From positions 1 through 11,830 of the forward strand of contig JAKSOX010000044.1 of assembly GCA_024405335.1 (NCBI GenBank): DNA of 11,830 nt. The letters are read 5' to 3'. Below the pieces are notes generated by a model. The model saw only the letters and a program-made list of their open reading frames with translations, searched no databases and had not been told where the DNA came from. Numbering within the stretch: position 1 is the stretch's first letter; each line of letters begins with the position of its first letter. The DNA is from Kiritimatiellia bacterium (GTDB taxonomy: Bacteria; Verrucomicrobiota; Kiritimatiellia; RFP12; UBA1067). This document shows positions 6,977 to 11,830 of the stretch, one piece after another. A program made the translations under genes and the position numbers.

Positions 6977-9010
6977 TCATGCGTTGAACAAATCGCGCAG
7001 CGCCGCCAGTTGGGCCGGCGCGCCTATGGCCACCACCACGTCGCCCGCCTCGAAGCGCCAACCCGGCCCGGGATTGCGCGCGTCCGCGCCGCCGCGGCGG
7101 ACGGACACGACGCTCGCGCCAGTCTTCGCGCGCACGTCGAGCTCCCGGATCGTCGCGCCGACGGCGCGCGAACCGCCGCTTACCGGCACCTCGAGGAAAT
7201 TGTCGCCGGGCAGCGAAAAGGTCTTCGCTTCGGCGGCCGCGCGCGCCATGCGGCTTTCGGCCTCAAGCGCTTCGGCGAACCGCGCGTTGGCCGACTTCGC
7301 CGCGCGCCGGAAGTGCTTGGCGCCGAAAACCGCCAGACACACCACCAACACCAGGAAACCGATGCGCACGGACCGCTCGGGCGGCAGCAGGTTCACGTCC
7401 ACCATCACTACCTCGGCCAGCGAAACGCCGGTGACGAGCAACCGCACGGCGAAGCGCGCCACGTGCCGCACGGCGTCGCGCCAGCCGGCCTCGCCGCCGC
7501 TTTCGGACGCGCCCACGAGGATTTCGCCCACCACGTCGCCGGCTTTTCCGCCCACGCCCCACACGGGCCACAACACGGCGATGAAGACGACGTTGGCGGC
7601 CAACGTGATGAACGCGCGCTTGTGCGCTTCGAAAAACGCGGAAAAGCGCGCGTAGTCGCACGACGCGAGCATGCCGGCCGCGCAGCCGATCGCGAACACC
7701 ACCACCCACGCCACCGCGAGCCAGACCGCGAGCCCGCGCAGCCGATGGCGCAGGCCGGACGTCGCCGAGGCGGCGCGGAAACGCTCGAGCCAGGCGTAAT
7801 AGGCGGCAAGCCCCTCGGCCAAACGGCGCGGCAAATGCTTCTCCGCCCACGTGCCGACGGGGTCGGAAACGCGCAGCATCAGCGGATTGAGGCAGGTCGT
7901 GATCAACGACACGCCCACCACGATCTGGTACATGGGACTGTCCGTCCGCTTCGTGCACGTCGCGAAAAGAAGCGCCACCATGTACGCGAATTCGCCGATC
8001 TGCGCAAGCCCGAACGCGGTCTGCACGCCGCCTTTCACGCCCAGCCCCGAAAGCACGCCCACCGTGAAGCAGTTCGCTCCTTTGCCCAGCATCACCACGG
8101 CCGACAACGCCAGAATCGCGCCCGCGTTGTCCCAGCAGGCGGCTGGGTTCACCAACAAGCCGATGGTGACGAAGAACACGGCGGCGAACATGCTGCGAAG
8201 CGGGGCGGCCAGCGACTGCAGGCGCTTGCGGACGTCGGACGACGCGCCCAGGACGCCCACGAGAAACGCCCCCAGGGCCACGGAATAATTGAGCCGGTAG
8301 GCGATCCAGGAAATGAGGAAGCAACATCCCAGCGCCGTCAGCAGGAGCGCCTCGTCGCTGCCGGTTTTCGCCACGCGCGTCAACAGCCGTGGCACAAGCA
8401 CCAGCCCCACCACGACGGTGCACGTGAAAAACACGGCGAGCCCGCCCAGCGAAAGCCCCACCGCGCCCAGCGACATTCCCTGGCCGTGGGCGACGCCGGT
8501 GATGAGCGCGATCACGCCGACGCAGAGGACGTCCTCGAAAACTGACGTCGAAAGCACGTATTTGACGAACGGCCGGCCGCTCCAGCGCATCTCGTCGATC
8601 GTCTTCGCGAGCAGCGTGGTCGCCGAATCGCAGATCGCCGCCCCCAGGAACAGCGACGACACCATGTCCCAGCCGAAGACCTGGCGGCCCACGGTGTAGC
8701 CGAGCCAGATCATCACCAACGTATCCACCAGGGCCATGGGGCCGGAAACGCTCTTCGTCTTCTTCATCTGGCCGGTCGAAAACTCGAGCCCCAGCGTGAA
8801 CATGAGGAACACCACGCCCAGCTGCCCGATGGTCTGCACGGAATTGGGGTCGGCCAGGAAACTGCCGCCCCACGTGTGCTCGCTCATCAGCACGCCGGCC
8901 AGGATGTAGCCGATGACCTTCGGCCACTGGAATTTCTGGAACACCACGGCGACCGCGCCCGCAACCGCCATCAGCACCGCCAAATCCTGGAAGAACGCGC
9001 TTTCGCTCAT
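6977..9010 (-). CDS. CPA2-family cation/proton antiporter with C-terminal RCK_C domain
   Basis: The 677-residue protein has a CPA2 (KefB/GerN-type) core over about residues 5-380. Landmarks are LGLEFSTG (73-80), ICDSATTLLA (126-135), FED (158-160) and QIGEFAYM (337-344). The acidic pair E159-D160 sits where KefC has QD and sodium antiporters have DD. Beyond the core come further membrane segments at about 425-450, 466-485, 515-535 and 548-564, then a charged linker. The last part, about 598-675, looks like an RCK_C (TrkA-C) domain (VGATIRELDV, GDVVVAIG). No RCK_N nucleotide-binding domain is present. The likely role is K+ or Na+ exchange for H+ at the inner membrane. The ATG at 9010 is preferred over an in-frame ATG at 9175, because the latter lies inside hydE and upstream of the promoter and would add a basic, non-membrane extension. 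It overlaps the stop of a 30-codon upstream ORF as ATGA. Confidence 0.9.
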   Translation of the reverse strand: MSESAFFQDLAVLMAVAGAVAVVFQKFQWPKVIGYILAGVLMSEHTWGGSFLADPNSVQTIGQLGVVFLMFTLGLEFSTGQMKKTKSVSGPMALVDTLVMIWLGYTVGRQVFGWDMVSSLFLGAAICDSATTLLAKTIDEMRWSGRPFVKYVLSTSVFEDVLCVGVIALITGVAHGQGMSLGAVGLSLGGLAVFFTCTVVVGLVLVPRLLTRVAKTGSDEALLLTALGCCFLISWIAYRLNYSVALGAFLVGVLGASSDVRKRLQSLAAPLRSMFAAVFFVTIGLLVNPAACWDNAGAILALSAVVMLGKGANCFTVGVLSGLGVKGGVQTAFGLAQIGEFAYMVALLFATCTKRTDSPMYQIVVGVSLITTCLNPLMLRVSDPVGTWAEKHLPRRLAEGLAAYYAWLERFRAASATSGLRHRLRGLAVWLAVAWVVVFAIGCAAGMLASCDYARFSAFFEAHKRAFITLAANVVFIAVLWPVWGVGGKAGDVVGEILVGASESGGEAGWRDAVRHVARFAVRLLVTGVSLAEVVMVDVNLLPPERSVRIGFLVLVVCLAVFGAKHFRRAAKSANARFAEALEAESRMARAAAEAKTFSLPGDNFLEVPVSGGSRAVGATIRELDVRAKTGASVVSVRRGGADARNPGPGWRFEAGDVVVAIGAPAQLAALRDLFNA

Positions 9011-9099
9011 GAACGGATCCCCAGCCCCGCAGGCGCGGGGTTTTCTGCCAAAGCGGCGTCGACGCGCGACGCGGCGGGAAATGGTTTCGCGTTGTTCAT
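9007..9099 (-). CDS. Small ORF (30 aa) leading the antiporter gene, predicted leaderless
   Basis: An ATG at 9099 opens 30 codons ending at TGA (9009-9007), which overlaps the antiporter ATG as ATGA. The peptide begins MNNAKPFPAASRV and is rich in Ala and Pro. It has no signal peptide, membrane segment or run of a single regulatory amino acid. A TATAAT ends 7 bases before the ATG, so the transcript should start at or one base before it. With no other ATG before the antiporter start, ribosomes entering at the 5' end would translate this ORF first. It may be a leader peptide that couples translation to the antiporter. It could equally be a chance ORF within an ordinary 90-base leader; no family was recognised. 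Confidence 0.45.
   Translation of the reverse strand: MNNAKPFPAASRVDAALAENPAPAGLGIRS
9025..9040. promoter_or_regulatory. GC hairpin in the antiporter leader
   Basis: CCCCGC (9025-9030) and GCGGGG (9035-9040) form a perfect 6-bp stem with a 4-base loop. On the minus strand it lies inside the small ORF, just before a GGGG (9022-9019) that is the only Shine-Dalgarno candidate for the antiporter ATG at 9010. It could therefore modulate initiation until a ribosome translating the small ORF melts it. Read on the plus strand it is followed by TTTT and resembles a terminator, but no plus-strand gene leads into it. Confidence 0.4.
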
Positions 9100-9116
9100 G
9101 GCCGCCATTATACCAC
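9100..9116 (-). promoter_or_regulatory. Extended -10 promoter of the antiporter-htpX unit, inside the hydE stop
   Basis: On the minus strand GTGGTATAAT spans 9116-9107, with TATAAT at 9112-9107. The preceding bases give TGTGG, matching the TRTGn extended -10 element. There is no recognisable -35 at 16-18 bp. The hydE stop codon TAA (9110-9108) lies within the hexamer, so the last codons of hydE double as promoter. The start is predicted at 9100-9099, directly at the ATG of the 30-codon ORF. Confidence 0.65.
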
Positions 9117-10226
9117 AAACGAAGACCGCGGCGCGACGGAAGTCGCAATGCCGGAAAAATGCGGTGAATCGCCACGGGCGTTCCACAAAATCGTTTCGCC
9201 GATGGCGGCGACGCTCCTTTCGAGCGCAGCCGTCGCCTCCTCGGCCGATTCGTCGAGATTCGGCTTGCCGGGATAGAGCTGGTACCCCGCGCGCCAGCGG
9301 ACTGGCGTCAGATTCGGCATCAGCACGTTGGCGCCGGCGAGCAGCCCGCGTTCGCGTCCGTCCGGCGCGAGCGCCTGCAAACTGGTGGCGGCGGCGACGT
9401 TCACGTCGTGCAGATGCAGCCGCGCAACGGCAATCAGATTCAACCCCATGCGCAGGCGCACGGCGTTGTCCGGCGCTTCGGCGGCAGGTCCGAGCGGCGC
9501 GTCCGGATGCGGAACGTAGGGGCCCATGCCGAGCATGTCCGCGTCGACGTCGCCGAAGAAAGCGACGTCGCGCGCGAGCATCTCGGGCGTCTGCCCCGGC
9601 AGCGCGCACATCACGCCCGTGCCCAGCTGGTAGCCGAGGCGTTTCAGCGTTTGCAGGCACGCGACGCGACGCCGCCAGTCGTGACCGGACGGATGCAGCT
9701 TCGCGTAGAACGCGGGGTCGCTCGTTTCGATGCGCAGCAGATAGCGCGACGCGCCGGCGTCTTTCCAGCGCCGGAACGTTTCGTCCGTCTGTTCGCCCAG
9801 CGAAAGCGTGACGCCCATGTCGAGCGGCGCGACGCGTTTGAGCACGCCTTCCACGAAGCGCGTGTGCGCCTCGGACTCGATTTCGCCGCTTTGGATCACC
9901 AACGAGGCGTATCCGCGCGCCTTGGCGGCCTCGGCCACGGCCACGATTTCGTCCGCCGAAAGCGCATACCGTTCGACGCGGGCGTTCGACCGGCGCAATC
10001 CGCAGTAGAGGCAGTCCTTGGCGCAGGCGTTTCCCGATTCGACGAGACCGCGCACGGAAACGCGCCGGCCGACGTGCCGCGTTTTCACGGCGTAGGCGGC
10101 CGCGTGGAGCGCGCGTCGTTCTTCCGCGTCGGCCGCGGACATGAGACGCGCGAGTTCGGGAACGGAAAGCGCTTTCGGCTTTTCGGAAGCGCGGACCAGC
10201 AGCGATTCAAATGCGGGATCCACCAC
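9108..10226 (-). CDS. hydE: [FeFe]-hydrogenase maturation radical SAM protein HydE
   Basis: The 372-residue protein has the radical SAM cluster motif C68-x3-C72-x2-C75 in ACAKDCLYCGLRRSN (67-81). The HydE-like features are VRGLVESGNAC before it, RIETSDP (165-171), GVMCALPGQT (204-213), DADMLGMGPYVPHPDAPLG (228-246), MPNLTP (303-308) and YQLYPGK (315-321). HydE makes an organometallic iron intermediate for the di-iron H-cluster of [FeFe]-hydrogenases, working with HydF and HydG. BioB and the pyrrolysine enzyme PylB are related, but these landmarks favour HydE. The start is GTG at 10226, placed 7 bases after GAAGG, which overlaps the uppP stop; a second GTG follows at once. The gene is 10 bp behind uppP, with no hydF, hydG or hydrogenase gene in view. 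The TAA stop is inside the next promoter. Confidence 0.88.
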   Translation of the reverse strand: MVDPAFESLLVRASEKPKALSVPELARLMSAADAEERRALHAAAYAVKTRHVGRRVSVRGLVESGNACAKDCLYCGLRRSNARVERYALSADEIVAVAEAAKARGYASLVIQSGEIESEAHTRFVEGVLKRVAPLDMGVTLSLGEQTDETFRRWKDAGASRYLLRIETSDPAFYAKLHPSGHDWRRRVACLQTLKRLGYQLGTGVMCALPGQTPEMLARDVAFFGDVDADMLGMGPYVPHPDAPLGPAAEAPDNAVRLRMGLNLIAVARLHLHDVNVAAATSLQALAPDGRERGLLAGANVLMPNLTPVRWRAGYQLYPGKPNLDESAEEATAALERSVAAIGETILWNARGDSPHFSGIATSVAPRSSFVV

Positions 10227-10236
10227 GACGCCACCT

Positions 10237-11001
10237 TCACGTGAAGCACAACGTCAGCAGACCGGCCAGAATGCAATAGGGGCCGAAACACCAAAACCAT
10301 TTGCCTTTCAGCGCCCTCACGAGCAACACCAGCGAAAAATAGCCGACCGCGGCGGATAGGACGGTTCCCCACGCGAGCATTCCCCAGCCGAGGCCGTCGG
10401 CCACGGCCGCCTCGTCCCCCGCCAGGACGTCCTTGACCTCCAGCAGCACGCCGCCCAGGATGAGCGGCGCGCTCATGAGAAACGAAAACTCGGCGGCGGC
10501 TTCCGGGGAAACGCGCCCCGAACGCGCGGCGGCGAGCGTCATGCCGCTGCGGGAAACGCCCGGCAGCAACGCCACCGCCTGCAAAACGCCCATCCACAGC
10601 GCGCGCAGCCAGCTCACGTCCCGCGACCCGCGCGGCAGATAGCGCGTGCCCACCAGCACGGCGCCGGTGAACATCAGCAAGGCGCCCACCATCTTGGCGT
10701 TTTCGAAAAGCGGGTCGATCCGGCGCTTGAACGTGAAGTAGACGGCGATCGCCGGCAACGCCGAAAGCAGTATCTTTCCGGCGTAGCGCCAATCCGTCGC
10801 AAGCGAAAGGCAGCGGCGCCAATAATACGCGAAAACGGCCAGCAGCGTGCCCATGTGCAAAAACACGTCCAGCCGCATGCCCGACTCCGCCACGCCCAGA
10901 AAATGCTGGCCGATGACGAGATGGCCGCTCGAGGAAATCGGCAGAAATTCGGCCACGCCCTGCAAGACGGCCAAAACGGACACGTTCAGGAATTCGCGCA
11001 T
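10237..11001 (-). CDS. uppP: Undecaprenyl-diphosphate phosphatase (UppP/BacA)
   Basis: The 254-residue polytopic protein has both family signature regions. These are QGVAEFLPISSSGH (14-27), with Glu18 and the serine-rich loop, and LLPGVSRSGMT (145-155), with Arg151. UppP sits in the inner membrane and removes a phosphate from undecaprenyl diphosphate. This regenerates the C55 lipid carrier used for peptidoglycan and other envelope polymers, and extra copies give bacitracin resistance. The length is slightly under the usual 265-280 residues, but both ends look complete. The ATG at 11001 lies 7 bp after the stop of the zinc ribbon-EIIA gene, with only a weak GTGAAG as ribosome binding site, so coupling to that gene is likely. 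hydE follows 10 bp downstream. Confidence 0.95.
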   Translation of the reverse strand: MREFLNVSVLAVLQGVAEFLPISSSGHLVIGQHFLGVAESGMRLDVFLHMGTLLAVFAYYWRRCLSLATDWRYAGKILLSALPAIAVYFTFKRRIDPLFENAKMVGALLMFTGAVLVGTRYLPRGSRDVSWLRALWMGVLQAVALLPGVSRSGMTLAAARSGRVSPEAAAEFSFLMSAPLILGGVLLEVKDVLAGDEAAVADGLGWGMLAWGTVLSAAVGYFSLVLLVRALKGKWFWCFGPYCILAGLLTLCFT

Positions 11002-11008
11002 CGCCGCG

Positions 11009-11830
11009 TCACTTCACGGAATAGCGGGTGGCCTTCAGCACGGCCTTCCAGAGTTCGGACGACGTCGTGCAGGACTTTACCGCCTCAAGGTTGGCTTTTT
11101 TGCCGAACGCCTCGGCGAGCATCGCTATGAGCCGCAAGTAGAACGCGCTCACCGCCACGGGAATGACGCTGAACACCACGACGTGCACCTTGCCGTCGAC
11201 TCCACCCCAATCGACGCCCTTCTTGGACACGCCGATGGCAAGCGTCAGGCCGCCGCCTTCGACGCCGCGCACGTGGGGGAACGCCAAACCGTCGCCCATT
11301 GCGGTGGACAACACGTTTTCGCGCGCCATCGCGGCCTGGACGAGCGCCTGGGGATTGGACACGAAACGGTTCTCCGTCATGGCGATGGCGAGTTCGGCGA
11401 TGACGCGCTCGGGCGTTTCGCCCTTGAGGTCGCACACCATGAGTTCCTCGGCCGAGAAGCGGCTGATGCCAGTTTTGCGGGGTTCTCCGGCCGCGGGACG
11501 GCCCGCGATGTAACGGGGCGCGTCCTCTTCGCAATTGAAAAGAATGCGGCCGCAGCTGGAGCACGTCTGCAAATGCTTCGCCAGGCGGACCTGCTGCATC
11601 TGGGAAATCGGCAGGTGCATTCCGCACACGGAGCAGCACCCCTCGCTCATGGGGGCCATCACGATGTGGCTCTTCTTGTAGAGGCGCTGGTACAGCGCCT
11701 TGGGCTGCGGTTCGAGCTGTTCTTCGAGGGCGTCGATCGAGGCGTCCAGCGCGTCCATGTGCGAGCCGTCTCCCGTTTGGTGGTGTTCGTCGCGCGTGAG
11801 CACGAGTTCCTGGAGCTGGTTGAGCAAATT
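11009..11830 (-). CDS. C4 zinc ribbon protein fused to a PTS EIIA domain, 5' end outside the window
   Basis: The frame is open to the window edge, so the true start probably lies beyond 11830; at least 273 residues are visible. Numbering is from the TTG at 11827. Residues 1 to about 60 look like part of a helical hairpin. A four-cysteine zinc ribbon follows: C65-x2-C68, 20 residues, C89-x2-C92, then GRILF. This matches the zf-RING_7/DUF164 type. After a linker, residues about 125-270 resemble a type-2 phosphotransferase EIIA domain (PtsN/mannitol-fructose class), with GLAFPHVRG (180-188) and His185 as the likely phosphorylated residue. Such EIIA domains take phosphate from HPr or NPr and often serve in regulation instead of sugar uptake. 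The zinc ribbon suggests a nucleic acid or protein contact, so a phosphorylation-tuned regulator is an inference. It heads the visible uppP-hydE run. Confidence 0.85.
   Translation of the reverse strand, partial: NLLNQLQELVLTRDEHHQTGDGSHMDALDASIDALEEQLEPQPKALYQRLYKKSHIVMAPMSEGCCSVCGMHLPISQMQQVRLAKHLQTCSSCGRILFNCEEDAPRYIAGRPAAGEPRKTGISRFSAEELMVCDLKGETPERVIAELAIAMTENRFVSNPQALVQAAMARENVLSTAMGDGLAFPHVRGVEGGGLTLAIGVSKKGVDWGGVDGKVHVVVFSVIPVAVSAFYLRLIAMLAEAFGKKANLEAVKSCTTSSELWKAVLKATRYSVK

Noticed and set aside
6890..8545. A 551-codon plus-strand frame antisense to the antiporter
   Set aside because: Its composition is Arg/His/Gln-rich, typical of a shadow frame, and it lies opposite a clearly real CPA2 antiporter.
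9025..9044. Intrinsic terminator on the plus strand (GC stem plus TTTT)
   Set aside because: No plus-strand gene is transcribed towards it, and the T run is only four bases. On the minus strand, which is the transcribed one, no T run follows the stem.
9011..9175. Extending the antiporter to an upstream in-frame ATG at 9175
   Set aside because: That start lies within hydE and upstream of the -10 element, and adds 55 Arg-rich residues ahead of the normal N-terminal membrane segment.
9108..10226. Biotin synthase (BioB) or methylornithine synthase (PylB) instead of HydE
   Set aside because: The GLRRSN after the cluster cysteines, the PHPDAPLG segment and the YQLYPGK segment match HydE better, and no biotin or pyrrolysine genes are nearby.
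1..11830. Mobile element, integrase attachment at the tRNA, or CRISPR array
   Set aside because: No transposase, integrase, terminal repeats, duplicated tRNA 3' end or regularly spaced repeats were seen. The side of the tRNA where integration would occur lies outside the window.

Overview
The window is GC-rich, densely coded bacterial chromosome that looks like ordinary host sequence: no phage, transposon or CRISPR signals were seen. The gene set suggests an anaerobic fermenter related to the Kiritimatiellota/Lentisphaerae/Verrucomicrobia branch. The pointers are a twin-arginine-secreted Gfo/Idh/MocA dehydrogenase, a C4 zinc ribbon fused to a PTS EIIA domain, and an [FeFe]-hydrogenase maturase (HydE). 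This placement is inferred from gene style, not from a marker gene.

Left edge: a tRNA-Val(UAC) gene runs leftward off the start of the window. A 12-TM membrane protein of MATE/MOP-flippase type runs rightward. They share a 65-bp gap with two back-to-back promoters, and the transporter mRNA is predicted to be leaderless. Every other gene is on the minus strand.

In transcription order on the minus strand (right to left) there are three groups. (1) The zinc ribbon-EIIA fusion (5' end outside the window), uppP and hydE are packed with 7- and 10-bp gaps. (2) A strong extended -10 promoter overlaps the hydE stop codon. It is followed by a probably leaderless 30-codon ORF that overlaps a CPA2 cation/proton antiporter gene by ATGA, then by htpX. 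This looks like a membrane or ion-homeostasis unit. (3) After a 155-bp gap with an AT-rich tract and a 16-bp dyad come a secreted Gfo/Idh/MocA oxidoreductase, a SNF2-family helicase and a SWIM zinc-finger protein. These are joined by a 3-bp gap and an ATGA overlap. The SWIM gene ends inside the convergent transporter gene, with a 40-bp overlap.

No clear novel system was found. The points most worth following are the leaderless small ORF coupled to the antiporter, the shared decamer GTGGTATAAT set directly in front of start codons, the zinc ribbon-EIIA fusion, and the secreted dehydrogenase joined to a SNF2-SWIM pair.
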